DNA of 64,000 nucleotides, taken from positions 57,800 to 121,799 of the forward strand of contig JAEKLQ010000036.1 of assembly GCA_019509785.1 (NCBI GenBank). The letters are read 5' to 3'. Position numbers and translations under genes: made by a program. Under the pieces are notes generated by a model. The model was given only the letters and a program-made list of their open reading frames with translations. It was not told where the DNA came from and searched no databases. Origin of the DNA: Fibrobacterota bacterium. Its GTDB lineage: Bacteria > Fibrobacterota > Fibrobacteria > UBA11236. Below are positions 9,325-18,536 of the stretch, in pieces (position 1 is the first letter of the stretch; every line of letters begins with the position of its first letter).

Positions 9325-10371
9325 ATGCTTACCAGGGAATCCGCCATCCCGCGCCTCGGCCTCAAGGCCGGCGAATGGGTCATCGTCCGCCCAAAGGAAG
9401 AAATCCTCGCCACCCTCGATTCGCGCTCGCGACTGGAAGGCATGCCCTTCCAACCAGAAATGCTGGTCTATTGCGGCCGGCGGTTCCGGGTGGGGAAGGT
9501 CGCGCACAAGACCTGCGATACCGTGAACAAGACAGGCAGCCGACGGGTCGCCAATGCCGTCCACCTGGAAGGGATCCGCTGCGACGGGGGGGCGCACGGA
9601 GGCTGCCAGGCAGGATGCCTGCTATTCTGGAAGGAAGCCTGGTTGAAAAGGGCCGACGGGCCGGCCCGGACGATTCCTATGCGCCGTCCGGCCGTGGAGG
9701 CTAAATCCGCCCCCTGCGCGGAGGCGACCGTATGGGCTTCCGCGGTCGCGCCCGGATCCCAGCCCGCCGATGCCAACACCATCTGGGTCTGCCAGGCCAC
9801 GGCCCTCCCCGAAATGACCCGGCCCTTGCGATGGTGGGACATCCGGCAATACTTGATGGATGTCTGGACGCGGAACCATTCCCCCGGAAGAGTCCTCAAG
9901 ATGCTCGCTTTCGGGACCTTCCGGAACCTGCTTCGCTTAAGATCAATGCAAGGCTTTCTGTTGCGCGCCTACGATGGCTTCCAACGCATCCGGGGCGGAA
10001 GGCCGTATCCCCATGCCAAGGGGACCATCCCGCTCGATCGCGCCACGCCCCATCAAGAGTTGGGCCTCAAGGCCGGGGACACGGTCCGGGTGAAATCCCC
10101 GGAGGAGATCCGGGCGACACTCAACGTGCAAGGCCGCAATCGCGGCATGTGGTTCGATCAGGAGATGGTGAAGTATTGCGGCAACCGTTACACCGTGGAA
10201 ATGCGCGTGGAACGCCTCATCGACGAAACCACCGGGAAGATGCTGGCCATGAAATACCCGTGCATCCAGCTGAAAGGGGTGACCTGCGCGGGGGAGTGCA
10301 CGGCGGATCGCCTGGGTTGCCCGCGCGGGATCAACGCCTATTGGCGGGAAATCTGGCTCCAGCGCGCTTAG
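9325..10371 (+). CDS. Protein with a duplicated cysteine-motif domain, function unknown
   Basis: 348 residues, about 105 of them repeated. Copy 1 (about 8-110) and copy 2 (about 245-348) share GLKAG, EEI.ATL, GM.F..EM..YCG.R, a C.G.C....C pattern and an ending WKEAWLKR / YWREIWLQR. The conserved YCG and the terminal cysteine cluster suggest a metal site or disulfides, but no known binding motif is exact. Between the copies is a Pro/Ala-rich linker and a helical segment (WWDIRQYLMDVW onward). No signal peptide. Divergent from the Crp/Fnr gene, with an AT-rich -10-like TAATTATAAA about 70 bp upstream. I do not recognise a named family. Confidence 0.7.
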   Translation: MLTRESAIPRLGLKAGEWVIVRPKEEILATLDSRSRLEGMPFQPEMLVYCGRRFRVGKVAHKTCDTVNKTGSRRVANAVHLEGIRCDGGAHGGCQAGCLLFWKEAWLKRADGPARTIPMRRPAVEAKSAPCAEATVWASAVAPGSQPADANTIWVCQATALPEMTRPLRWWDIRQYLMDVWTRNHSPGRVLKMLAFGTFRNLLRLRSMQGFLLRAYDGFQRIRGGRPYPHAKGTIPLDRATPHQELGLKAGDTVRVKSPEEIRATLNVQGRNRGMWFDQEMVKYCGNRYTVEMRVERLIDETTGKMLAMKYPCIQLKGVTCAGECTADRLGCPRGINAYWREIWLQRA

Positions 10372-10411
10372 AATCCGTTTTCGCCCTCGCGCATTTTTTA
10401 AATATTACCCC

Positions 10412-11989
10412 ATGCCCAAAAAGCTCTGCTTCCGCCTCGCGCTCGCATGCGCGGTTTTCCTCGCCTGCGCCTCCGCCGCCCGCGCCAACGCCCTGAAGGA
10501 TCATCTCTCCGTGTTCTTCGAGATGGAACCCAGCGATTCGGTCGTGGCCCTGGAACAACTCTCCGCCACCACCCTTAAGATTACCGTAGCCGATCCGGCC
10601 ACCGGCCAAACGCGCGCCTTGAAAGAAGAGATCGGCTCCAAGCCGATGCAAAAGCTTTTGACCGAAGCCAACGATCTCGGCCTCAAGACCATCCACTGGT
10701 CCTCTGCAGATGAATCCGCCCTGCCGCCCGTCCAGGGAACCGGGGGGGCCGGGAAATCCTCCGCCTCCGATCCGCTGTCGACTACCGGCCCCGCCGCTTC
10801 GGCCCATCCCGCGGCCGATAGCGGATCGTCACCGCGATCCCTTTCCGCCGAAGCCGACGCGGGACCGTCACCGGCCCAAGCCCGCAAGCCGGAACCGGGC
10901 TCGCGCCGCAGCTTGTCTTCGCAGCGCAAGAACCGCATGTATTACATCGGCAGCCAAACGCTCCTCAGCACCTACGTATACGGGCTTTCGGTGCCGCTCG
11001 CCTTCGACGTGCAAAGCACGCGGGCCAAGGTCGCCGCGCCCATGATCATCGCCCCCTTCGCCTTCGGAACGCATTTCTGGTTCGCCAAGAACCGCCCCTT
11101 CGAGGACGCCCATGCCAAGGGCACCTCGTACTTGTCCCTCGCGTCCCTATACGCGTCGCACGCCCTGCCCTTCGCGCTCATGTCCTGGGACGATGCGGAG
11201 GCCGCCTGGAAGGTGGCCGCCACCGCCACCCTGTTCACCTATCCCTTGGGCATCTACGGCGGGTACATGCTGGGCGATGCGCATGTCGATCAACCCGGCC
11301 GCATCGATATCGAATCCAAGTTCGCCCTCGGTTTCGGCCTGCTGGGTTTCTTCTCGCCCTTCATCTATTACGAAAAGGTGAATGAGCGTACGCAAGAGCC
11401 CATCATCCGCTTGGGGTTGGGGCAGGCGGTGGCGCTGGCGACTGCCGGGCATTTCCTGGCCGATCAATATCGCAGCGGGGAGAACATCCCGGACGGGGTG
11501 AACACCGGCATTCTCGATCATACCGCCTTGGGCGGAACGCTGGGCCTGGAAATCGCCGCCCTCTCCGATGCCGGCTCGGTGCGGCCCTGGTTCGGAGCGG
11601 CCTTACTGGGCGGAACCTTAGGTTTCATGGAGGGCTTGTTCTACTACCGCGACAGTTACGACAGCAAGGAGCGCGGCCTTTACAACAGCCTCGGGGCCCT
11701 GGCGGGCACCATGGTGGGCGGCGGGATCGCCGTCCTCGTCTTCGATGGTGGGCAATCGGATTACGCCATGAAGGCGGGCATTACCTCATTACTGGTGGGA
11801 GGCGCCTGGGCCGGCTACTGGATCACCGACATCCTGACCATGGGAATGGAGGACCGCGGGGCGGCGAGGCCGGCGAAATGGACCGATCGCCTGGCGCTGA
11901 ATCCCTTTCCGCTGCCGGAGCCGGTGGTTCTGAACCACCATGTCTCGGATGTACGCTATCGGGTGCCGGGCGTGACCTTCACGTTCTGA
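10412..11989 (+). CDS. Multi-spanning membrane protein with exported N-terminal domain, unknown
   Basis: 525 residues. A signal peptide (about 1-25, ends AARA) precedes a small mixed alpha/beta domain (about 26-95), then a long Pro/Ser/Ala-rich linker (about 98-170). The C-terminal half (about 180-500) holds many hydrophobic glycine-rich segments (LLGFFSPFIYYE, GTMVGGGIAVLVF, LLVGGAWAGYW), probably six or more membrane spans, and ends in a short soluble tail. I cannot assign a family. It begins 40 bp after the cysteine-motif gene and may be co-transcribed with it. Confidence 0.65.
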   Translation: MPKKLCFRLALACAVFLACASAARANALKDHLSVFFEMEPSDSVVALEQLSATTLKITVADPATGQTRALKEEIGSKPMQKLLTEANDLGLKTIHWSSADESALPPVQGTGGAGKSSASDPLSTTGPAASAHPAADSGSSPRSLSAEADAGPSPAQARKPEPGSRRSLSSQRKNRMYYIGSQTLLSTYVYGLSVPLAFDVQSTRAKVAAPMIIAPFAFGTHFWFAKNRPFEDAHAKGTSYLSLASLYASHALPFALMSWDDAEAAWKVAATATLFTYPLGIYGGYMLGDAHVDQPGRIDIESKFALGFGLLGFFSPFIYYEKVNERTQEPIIRLGLGQAVALATAGHFLADQYRSGENIPDGVNTGILDHTALGGTLGLEIAALSDAGSVRPWFGAALLGGTLGFMEGLFYYRDSYDSKERGLYNSLGALAGTMVGGGIAVLVFDGGQSDYAMKAGITSLLVGGAWAGYWITDILTMGMEDRGAARPAKWTDRLALNPFPLPEPVVLNHHVSDVRYRVPGVTFTF

Positions 11990-12170
11990 GCCGGCTCCGC
12001 TGATAGGAACGCCGGCGCTTCCGACGAAATTAGGGAAAGGTTTTCCCCACTAGTTTATCCGGATCCCGCCGAACAATTGGCCTTCGGAACCCGTTAAAAC
12101 AATCTATTATAAAGACCTACACCGATTTGAAACACCGGCAGACTGTCGTTTCGCCGGTTTCGGGAGAGGG

Positions 12171-12200
12171 ATGCAGCAGATACCGGGTCGCGCCGCATGA
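12171..12200 (+). promoter_or_regulatory. Possible 9-codon leader ORF overlapping the next start
   Basis: ATG 12171 is preceded by GGGAGAGG and reads MQQIPGRAA before TGA at 12198-12200, which overlaps the ATG of the next gene (12197) as ATGA. The downstream gene has no good ribosome-binding site of its own, so coupled translation is plausible. Confidence 0.3.
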
Positions 12201-13516
12201 AGCTGGTCGAGGTCATCCAGCCCGCTCCAGACGTAATCCGCCTGTTCCTCGAGCCTCGCATGCAGGCCGGGAACTTCGTTTTCGCCCTCTTGCAATCCCT
12301 CGGGCAAGAGAAGGCCCACAACTTCACTAATGTCAACAGCTACCTCGAGTCGTCCCTGGGCGATGCCCATCTGACCTTGGAGGCCATGGGATCTTTCCAA
12401 GGGCGCTTGGAACGATCCTCGCCGCAAGGGGCCAAACCCGGCTTCGAGCGCGTCCTGGCCGAAGAGTTCGTCGATCTCCGCTCGCGCGCCCAAGGCAGCC
12501 TGGTGGATTTGCATCGCGCCAAGATCAAGCTGAACGATCTCAAGGCCGCCTTGTGCCGGTTCATCATCCAATACGAATCGCCGAGCCGGTCCGTGGGACG
12601 GGTCTACCATTCCATCGAGGAATGGATGGACGCGGCGGCGTTGGCCGAGATGCGGCTGACGCGCAATCTCGCGCCCGAGTCCGATCGCAACCTGCAGAGG
12701 CTGCTGGCCCTCTTCATGACCTTCCGGTCCATCGTGTGCAGCTACGACGGCCCGTCCATGTACATCCGCCAGATCGAGAATTCGCTGGCCTCGGTGGACG
12801 CCATCTACGAGAAGATCCGCCTGGAGATGGAAGTCATGCGGGCCACGCGCACCCTGGTGGAGACGCGCCGCGAGTTGAGCACCGCCAAGAACGATCTCTC
12901 CAGCCTGCGGCATCAACTGGAGGAGACGCGGACCAAGGACGAGCAGCTGGCGCGCCTGGTGGCCTTGCAGGAGAAATCGTCCTTCCCCCAGATCCTCGTA
13001 ATCGGGATGTGCCTGGTCATGCTCTCGGGGCTCACCGGATTCTGGCTCATCAAAGGCGCCCGGTCGGGCGGGAAAAGCGGCCAGTTGCTTTCGCAGCGGA
13101 GCTGCCAGGAAATCGAGCGGCAATTGGAAAAGTCGCCGCGGTACAAGAGCCAAGTCCTGATCTTCCGGAAGTTCGGCCGGGAAATCTTCTTCCGGGCCAG
13201 CGCCCCCACGTGCGAGAAGCTATACCGCCTCGACTCCCTCCAGATCCGCTCCTTGTCGGACGTGCTCCAAGCCGATTACGCGGCGGGGTCGCAGGGAGAG
13301 GCCAGCTACAATGGCCGGCGCGTATTGCAGGTGAAAGACGTGGGACAAAACAAATTGGTGGTGAAACTCCAGAACCGCACCGCCGCCAGCGTTCCCTTCA
13401 AATTGCAAGTGCTGGAAAAAGCCACCTTGCTGCGGGCCGTGCTGCAGCCCGACCCGGACGGCCGCGCGGAAGACTTGCTGATAGTGGATTTAGGCCGGCC
13501 CTTACCGGCGGAGTGA
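12197..13516 (+). CDS. Coiled-coil membrane protein of unknown function
   Basis: 439 residues. The N-terminal 200 residues are helical; a coiled coil (about 205-262: EMEVMRATRTLVETRRELST region) runs into one membrane segment (about 272-292, ILVIGMCLVMLSGLTGFWLI). The C-terminal 150 residues look like a beta-rich domain on the other side of the membrane. No catalytic motif is visible. The start is uncertain: no good ribosome-binding site precedes ATG 12197, but it overlaps a short leader ORF. It converges on the response regulator gene. Confidence 0.65.
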   Translation: MKLVEVIQPAPDVIRLFLEPRMQAGNFVFALLQSLGQEKAHNFTNVNSYLESSLGDAHLTLEAMGSFQGRLERSSPQGAKPGFERVLAEEFVDLRSRAQGSLVDLHRAKIKLNDLKAALCRFIIQYESPSRSVGRVYHSIEEWMDAAALAEMRLTRNLAPESDRNLQRLLALFMTFRSIVCSYDGPSMYIRQIENSLASVDAIYEKIRLEMEVMRATRTLVETRRELSTAKNDLSSLRHQLEETRTKDEQLARLVALQEKSSFPQILVIGMCLVMLSGLTGFWLIKGARSGGKSGQLLSQRSCQEIERQLEKSPRYKSQVLIFRKFGREIFFRASAPTCEKLYRLDSLQIRSLSDVLQADYAAGSQGEASYNGRRVLQVKDVGQNKLVVKLQNRTAASVPFKLQVLEKATLLRAVLQPDPDGRAEDLLIVDLGRPLPAE

Positions 13517-13567
13517 AGGGGTCGAGGCGGGCGCTTAGGAAAGCGGGCGCCCCGGAATACCGGCGCC

Positions 13568-13960
13568 TCAGAGGGCGGGCGTGCTTCCCAGGACTCGTTC
13601 CAAGGTCTCCCGCAAGGTCTTGATCTCGTAGGGCTTCCCGATCACGTCGAGGAATCCCGCCGCCGTGCGCGCCGCCGCGTCCTGCTCGGGATACCCGCTG
13701 GAAAGGATCCCCTTGGCGTCCGGATCGATGGCCCGCAGGCGTTCCATGGTCTTGAATCCGTCCATGCCCCCCGGGACCATCCAATCGAGGATGACGGCAT
13801 CGAAGGGCTGACCGGCCGCGCGATGGGATTGATAAAGCGATATCGCATCTTCACCGCTCGCAGCCATCACCGCCTGGTAGCCGAGGTACTCGAGCATTTT
13901 CCCGACCACGGATCGCACCAAATCCTCGTCGTCCATGATCAGGATTTTGCCCTTCGCCAC
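13568..13960 (-). CDS. Single-domain response regulator
   Basis: 130 residues, one receiver domain only. GTG at 13958-13960 is the start because AAAAGGAGG lies just upstream; longer frames lack such a site. Acidic pocket D10-D11, phosphoacceptor D59 (VILDWM), conserved S/T in GILSSGYPE and lysine in VIGKPYE are all present. The sequence resembles the C-terminal receivers of hybrid kinases, such as that encoded at 18537-21467. No output domain, so it probably works in a phosphorelay or by protein contact. Confidence 0.9.
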   Translation of the reverse strand: MAKGKILIMDDEDLVRSVVGKMLEYLGYQAVMAASGEDAISLYQSHRAAGQPFDAVILDWMVPGGMDGFKTMERLRAIDPDAKGILSSGYPEQDAAARTAAGFLDVIGKPYEIKTLRETLERVLGSTPAL

Positions 13961-14109
13961 CAGCGCCTCCTTTTCAAATATAGCTTTCGTGCCCTCCCAC
14001 CCCCCGAAATTCCAGGAAAAACGAGGCTGTTGTCTGATAAACCGACCGGGATCGAGAAATGTCCTTGTGGTTGTCACGGGTTGCGCTTATGCTTGCGGGG
14101 ATGCCGGCC

Positions 14110-14958
14110 ATGGAACCGCTCTTCGCCTATACCGACTACCGGTGTTTCTTGGCCGATTGGTTCGCCCATAAGAAGCACATCAACGGGCATTTTTCCCTGC
14201 GCGTGTTGGCGGAGCAGTCAGGATTCAAAGCTCGCGATTACTTGATGCGGGTGATGCGGGGCGAGCGCAACTTGTCCGACGATGGCATCCGTAAGTTGTC
14301 TGAATATTTCCGGTTTTCCGAAAAACAGGCAGAGTACTTTTCCTCCCTGGTCCATCTCAATCAGGCCCGCACGCATTCGGAAAAGGAACGCTACTACGCC
14401 CGCTTGGCGGAAGTCCGCAAGTACGGGGCCCATCAGCGCCTGCGGCAGGATCAGTTCGAATACCTCACCGCCTGGTACCATAGCGCGCTGCGTTCGCTTC
14501 TGCCGGTGCTGGAGCCCTTCCCCAAGGTCGGCGGGGAAGAGGATTGGGAACGGCTGGGCAAACTGCTCGATCCGCCGCTGACGGGCAAGCAAGCGCGCGA
14601 CTCGGTGGAATTGCTGCTCCGATTGGGACTGCTCGCCCGCGATGCCCACGGCCGGTATGCGGTGCAGGAAGCGGCCTTGACCACGGGGGACGAAGTGGCG
14701 GCGCTGGGCGTGGCCACCTTCCACCGCGCCACCATGGAACTGGCCAAACGTTCCATCGATAAGCATCCCCCGCCTGCGCGGGACATCAGCGGGGTCACCA
14801 TGAGCATCTCCCAGGAGGGCTTCCGCCGCATCAAATCGGAGCTGCGCGCCTTCCGCAAAAGGATCCAGGCCCTCGCTTCGGCCGATTCCGGCGAGGACAT
14901 GGTGTACCAACTCAACCTCCATCTTTTCCCGCTCACGCGGACGCGAGGCAAAACATGA
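14110..14958 (+). CDS. TIGR02147-family protein (putative regulator typical of Fibrobacter)
   Basis: 282 residues from ATG 14110, which has GGGG nine bases upstream; in-frame ATGs at 14059 and 14101 are alternatives. The N-terminus FAYTDYRCFLADWFAHKK and the following helix-turn-helix-like FSLRVLAEQSGFKARDYLMR are the hallmark of the TIGR02147 family, found mainly in Fibrobacter, Bdellovibrio and myxobacteria. The C-terminal half is helical and ends with the QEGFRRIKSELRAFRKRI block typical of the family. Function is not established; the winged-helix-like part suggests DNA binding. The stop overlaps the lipoprotein start as ATGA, so translation is coupled. Confidence 0.85.
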   Translation: MEPLFAYTDYRCFLADWFAHKKHINGHFSLRVLAEQSGFKARDYLMRVMRGERNLSDDGIRKLSEYFRFSEKQAEYFSSLVHLNQARTHSEKERYYARLAEVRKYGAHQRLRQDQFEYLTAWYHSALRSLLPVLEPFPKVGGEEDWERLGKLLDPPLTGKQARDSVELLLRLGLLARDAHGRYAVQEAALTTGDEVAALGVATFHRATMELAKRSIDKHPPPARDISGVTMSISQEGFRRIKSELRAFRKRIQALASADSGEDMVYQLNLHLFPLTRTRGKT

Positions 14959-16832
14959 TGACCGCAAGGGTACCCGCCTTCCTCCCGCTGGCGGCGGCAA
15001 TATGCCTCGCTTTAGGCCTCGGCTCATGCCTGCAAGAAGGGCCGTCCACCGAAACCGGCAATCCCAATCTGCGCGGCACCCAGATCGACGCGCAAGGCCG
15101 CCCCGCGCCCGGCGTGGTGAAATTATTCCTTCTGCCCGCCGCCGCCGCGCCCGGGGCCGGCGATACCCGGCCCCCCATCGGCCCTCGCCTGTTGGACTCC
15201 GTAATCGTGGGGACCAACGGCGGCTACCGCTTCGACGGCCTGGCGGCGGGAACCTACGCGTTGGAAGGCCGCGATCGCGCCCAAGCCGCCTTCGCGCTGG
15301 TCGGCGGACTCGTGATCTCCGCCCCGGGAGATACCTTGCTCCGGGATTTACCGCTAGCCCCACCGGGCCGGATCACCGGCCGCGTGACGCGGGGGCCGAA
15401 TGCGCGGCCCGCCGGCATCCGCGGCGACGAGAAAATCCTGGTGCGCTTGGCGGATGCCGATCGCTCCACCGAGACCGACACGGCCGGCCTCTTCTCCCTC
15501 GAGAAAGTACCGGCGGGGACCTATCGGCTTGCCTTCGCCGCGGAGGATGGGCACTACCTTACGCGCTACCTCGATGGCGTGGCCGTGGCTTCCGGGACGG
15601 AGACGAAACTACCCTTGGTAGAACTAGAATGGAGCCAGTACGGGGAACCTCCTGCGGTGGCCGGGTTGCGCATCGCCATCGATTCCTCCGCCGGCATCGC
15701 CCGCCTTTCCTGGCGGGCGGTACCGCTTTCGGGCGGGGCTTCCGTGCTGTATGCGGTAACGCGCGACGGCGTCGAAATCCATCGCGGCCCGGATACGGTT
15801 TTCGTGGACACCTTGGCGGGCATCGCGGCCGGGACGCCGATCCGGTATGCGGTCCAAGCCATCAATCCTTTGGGCCAAGCCGGCCCCGCGGACACGGCGG
15901 CCTCCTTGGCCCCGGGCCCGGGCGCTCCCCCGGACGGCGAAGGGGTGCTGGAAGGCGCGGTTCTCCAGGGTAACTCCCCGGTTACGGGGGCGCGCGTGGC
16001 CTTATACCTCATCCCCTCCGCGGCGGGCTCTCCCGATTCGCTTCCCCTGGGCGTGCGTTTGCTGGACAGCGCGACTTCCGACGCGGCCGGGAGATACCGC
16101 TTCGACCGCTTAGGCGCCGCTAAGTACACCGTGGTCGCCCGCGTCCTTTCGGGAACGGACATCGGTATGGCCATGGGGTTGGCTCCGCGCAATGCCGGGG
16201 CGCGCTTGGATACCCTTCGACCCGCGGCGACCGGCGTGGTCGCGGGCGCCGCCTCCCGGGATTCCCTTTGGATCACCTCCCCTTTCAAGGGCGATGAGAA
16301 TATCCGCGTAGGTTTGGCGGGCACGCCGTTCACGGGCCTCACCGATTACGGATCCCCGCCGGCGGGAGGGGCCTTCCGGCTGAACGGGATCCCGGCGGGA
16401 TCCTATACCCTGGTCGTATACGCCGTTCCCGAAGGCTATTTCCTGCCCGACTCCCTTCCGATTATCGTGCGGGCGGGGGATACCGCCCGGGTGCCGACGG
16501 TGGTGAAAGCGCGCTACAACCCCATGGCTCCGCCGCCGCGCATCGCTTCCTTGAGGTTGGCGGGCGCGACCCGCGACCGCATCAACCTGTCCTGGGACCC
16601 GGTTACGCGCTATCCCCTGCTGGCGGGCTATCGCGTCCTGCGCCTTTCCCCGGAGCGCGTGGCCCTGGATTCTTCTTCCGTGATCTCCGTTACGGAATAT
16701 TCCGATGACGTTTCGGGCCTGGCGTCCGGGACGCGCGTGGAATACGTGGTGCGCGTGGTCGGGACCGGCGGTCGCGAAGGCACGAACGGCGGCGATTTCT
16801 CCGGGGCCTCCGTGGAGGCAACCATCCCGTAG
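14955..16832 (+). CDS. Lipoprotein with carboxypeptidase-regulatory-like and Fn3-like repeats, TETGNP type
   Basis: 625 residues. Signal peptide with lipobox LGSC, lipidated C25. Right after it comes TETGNP (32-37), a motif seen in Fibrobacter lipoproteins encoded next to TIGR02147 genes. The rest is a string of beta-sandwich domains: carboxypeptidase-regulatory-like units (GGYRFDGLAAGTYALEG and three similar ones ending in GTYRLAF, AKYTVVA and GSYTLVV) alternating with two fibronectin-III-like units (about 235-320 and 525-620). Probably surface-anchored, binding or structural. It overlaps the regulator gene by 4 bp. Confidence 0.85.
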   Translation: MMTARVPAFLPLAAAICLALGLGSCLQEGPSTETGNPNLRGTQIDAQGRPAPGVVKLFLLPAAAAPGAGDTRPPIGPRLLDSVIVGTNGGYRFDGLAAGTYALEGRDRAQAAFALVGGLVISAPGDTLLRDLPLAPPGRITGRVTRGPNARPAGIRGDEKILVRLADADRSTETDTAGLFSLEKVPAGTYRLAFAAEDGHYLTRYLDGVAVASGTETKLPLVELEWSQYGEPPAVAGLRIAIDSSAGIARLSWRAVPLSGGASVLYAVTRDGVEIHRGPDTVFVDTLAGIAAGTPIRYAVQAINPLGQAGPADTAASLAPGPGAPPDGEGVLEGAVLQGNSPVTGARVALYLIPSAAGSPDSLPLGVRLLDSATSDAAGRYRFDRLGAAKYTVVARVLSGTDIGMAMGLAPRNAGARLDTLRPAATGVVAGAASRDSLWITSPFKGDENIRVGLAGTPFTGLTDYGSPPAGGAFRLNGIPAGSYTLVVYAVPEGYFLPDSLPIIVRAGDTARVPTVVKARYNPMAPPPRIASLRLAGATRDRINLSWDPVTRYPLLAGYRVLRLSPERVALDSSSVISVTEYSDDVSGLASGTRVEYVVRVVGTGGREGTNGGDFSGASVEATIP

Positions 16833-16867
16833 GCGGCCTTCAGCGGGCGCGCCCGAATGAGCGGCCC

Positions 16868-17389
16868 TTAGCGGATGGCCACCTGGGCGGAAATGGCCGC
16901 CAGGATCAAAGCGACGAAGAGGCCGGGCAGGTAGACCAAGGCCCAGGCCCAACGGCTCCAGTAGCGCGCGGCGTGGACGGTGAGGAAGGCGTGCAGGACC
17001 ATCCACACGGGAACGTGCAGGCTCAGGACGCGGAGGAAGTCGCTGAGCTGATCCTTATCCATCTCCGGATTCATGGCCGCCAGCTTATCCAGCCCGACGT
17101 ACTTCTCGGCCGCGTCCAGGAGCATGGCCTTGTGCAGCACGACCCAGGCGAAGAGCATGATCGCGGCGGTATCGTCGTGGGTACGCAAGGACATGGCGAT
17201 GAAGACCGCCATGATGATGAAGCTGGATACGGTCAGGTAGTCGATGCCGGCGACGGCCAGGCTATAGCCGAGCTCCAGGGCCCCGAAGGCCAGCGCGCCC
17301 CAGAGCGCCCGCCGTTGCTGGCCGCGCCCGCCCAGGGCCAGGAATCCGACGACCGGCAGGATGCCGAACCAAATCAGGAAAGAGTTCAT
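16868..17389 (-). CDS. Small polytopic membrane protein (septation-protein-A-like)
   Basis: 173 residues from ATG 17387-17389; a longer frame to 17458 would put a basic, arginine-rich extension in front of the first membrane span. About five hydrophobic segments: MNSFLIWFGILPVVGFLAL, ALAFGALELGYSLAVAGI, SSFIIMAVFIAMSL, TAAIMLFAWVV and a C-terminal LVYLPGLFVALILAAIS. The order loosely resembles IspZ/YciB-type inner-membrane proteins, but I would not rely on that. Converges with the preceding lipoprotein gene. Confidence 0.6.
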   Translation of the reverse strand: MNSFLIWFGILPVVGFLALGGRGQQRRALWGALAFGALELGYSLAVAGIDYLTVSSFIIMAVFIAMSLRTHDDTAAIMLFAWVVLHKAMLLDAAEKYVGLDKLAAMNPEMDKDQLSDFLRVLSLHVPVWMVLHAFLTVHAARYWSRWAWALVYLPGLFVALILAAISAQVAIR

Positions 17390-17541
17390 AACGGTATCAT
17401 TCCGGAAACGGTGGCAATATAGCCGCAATCGCGCGCGCCGTGTAGCCGCGCGGACCACTGTAGTCCCTCGGGGAAGTTGTTATTTTATTTCTTCCCTATC
17501 CCATTTCGCCGCCAAGCCCGGCGGCCAGCCGGAGAATCCCC

Positions 17542-18393
17542 ATGGTCAAGCCCTCTAAGAACGCCAAGGTCGCCCCGCCCCTGAACGGGACCGCCATCGC
17601 GTCCATCGCGGACGTACAGAACCTGGAAGATACCCGGCGCATCGATATCGACAAGGTGGGCATCAAGGCCATCCGCCATCCCGTGCGCGTGAAGGATCGC
17701 ACCGGCGGCGAACAGCATACCATCGCCACCTTCAACATGTACGTGTACCTGCCCCACAATTTCAAAGGGACGCATATGTCCCGCTTCGTCGAGATCCTGA
17801 ACGCCCGGGCGCAGGAAATCACCGTGGAATCGTTCAAGGAAATGCTCCCCGAAATGATGGAGAAGCTGAACTCGGAGTCGGGCAACATCGAGATGACCTT
17901 CCCCTACTTCGTGAACAAGGCGGCCCCGGTTTCGGGGGTGAAAAGCCTGATGGATTACGAGGTCACCTTCAACGGCGAGATCCGCGACGGCAAGCCCTGC
18001 ATGGAGCTGAAAGTGGTCGTCCCCGTGACCAGCCTTTGCCCATGCTCGAAGAAGATTTCCGCGTATGGGGCCCATAACCAGCGGTCGCACGTAACCGTGA
18101 CGGTCCGCATCGCCCCCGGGAAGCACTTCGTCTGGATCGAGGACATCATCGATTTGGTGGAGTCGGTAGCTTCTTGCGAACTGTACGGCCTCTTGAAGCG
18201 GCCGGACGAGAAGTACGTGACCGAGCGCGCTTACGATAACCCGAAGTTCGTCGAGGATATGGTGCGCGATGCGGCCCATCTGCTCAACCAGGATAAGCGC
18301 ATCTCGAAATACGTCGTGGAGTCGGAGAATTTCGAATCCATCCACAACCATTCGGCGTATGCGATGATCGAGAAGGACAAGGCGAGGAAGTAG
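17542..18393 (+). CDS. folE2: GTP cyclohydrolase FolE2 (type IB)
   Basis: 283 residues. GTP cyclohydrolase IB converts GTP to 7,8-dihydroneopterin triphosphate, the first step of folate (and queuosine) synthesis, and can use metals other than zinc. The family signature [20 protein letters not shown] (about 161-180) contains the metal-binding cysteine, and [18 protein letters not shown] near the C-terminus is also typical. Length matches the family. It stands alone on the plus strand and is followed by tandem repeats and a long terminator hairpin. Some bacteria carry folE2 as a zinc-limitation paralogue of folE; whether another folE exists cannot be seen here. Confidence 0.95.
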   Translation: MVKPSKNAKVAPPLNGTAIASIADVQNLEDTRRIDIDKVGIKAIRHPVRVKDRTGGEQHTIATFNMYVYLPHNFKGTHMSRFVEILNARAQEITVESFKEMLPEMMEKLNSESGNIEMTFPYFVNKAAPVSGVKSLMDYEVTFNGEIRDGKPCMELKVVVPVTSLCPCSKKISAYGAHNQRSHVTVTVRIAPGKHFVWIEDIIDLVESVASCELYGLLKRPDEKYVTERAYDNPKFVEDMVRDAAHLLNQDKRISKYVVESENFESIHNHSAYAMIEKDKARK

Positions 18394-18445
18394 AGCTTGG
18401 TCGATCGGGGTTAGGGTACAGCTTGGTCGATCAGGATTAGGGTAA
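18394..18445 (+). repeat. Two tandem 26-bp repeats
   Basis: AGCTTGGTCGATCGGGGTTA... at 18394-18419 is repeated at 18420-18445 with three differences. The unit starts directly after the folE2 stop and ends in TTAGGGTA, leading into the G-rich hairpin arm. Confidence 0.75.
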
Positions 18446-18531
18446 AGGGGTAAGGGTTAAGGGTACAGGAAAACCAAGATAGGCTCTACGCCTAACACTT
18501 AACCCTTAACCCTTTACCCTGTACCCTTTTT
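18440..18531 (+). terminator. 25-bp terminator hairpin with telomere-like GGGTTA repeats and a G-quadruplex motif
   Basis: Arms 18440-18464 and 18495-18519 pair at 23 of 25 positions, with a 30-nt loop, and TTTTT follows at 18527-18531. It lies between the converging folE2 and hybrid kinase genes and would end folE2 transcription. The left arm carries four G-tracts separated by 3-4 bases (18440-18463), a canonical quadruplex pattern. Confidence 0.7.
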
Positions 18532-18536
18532 CTTCG

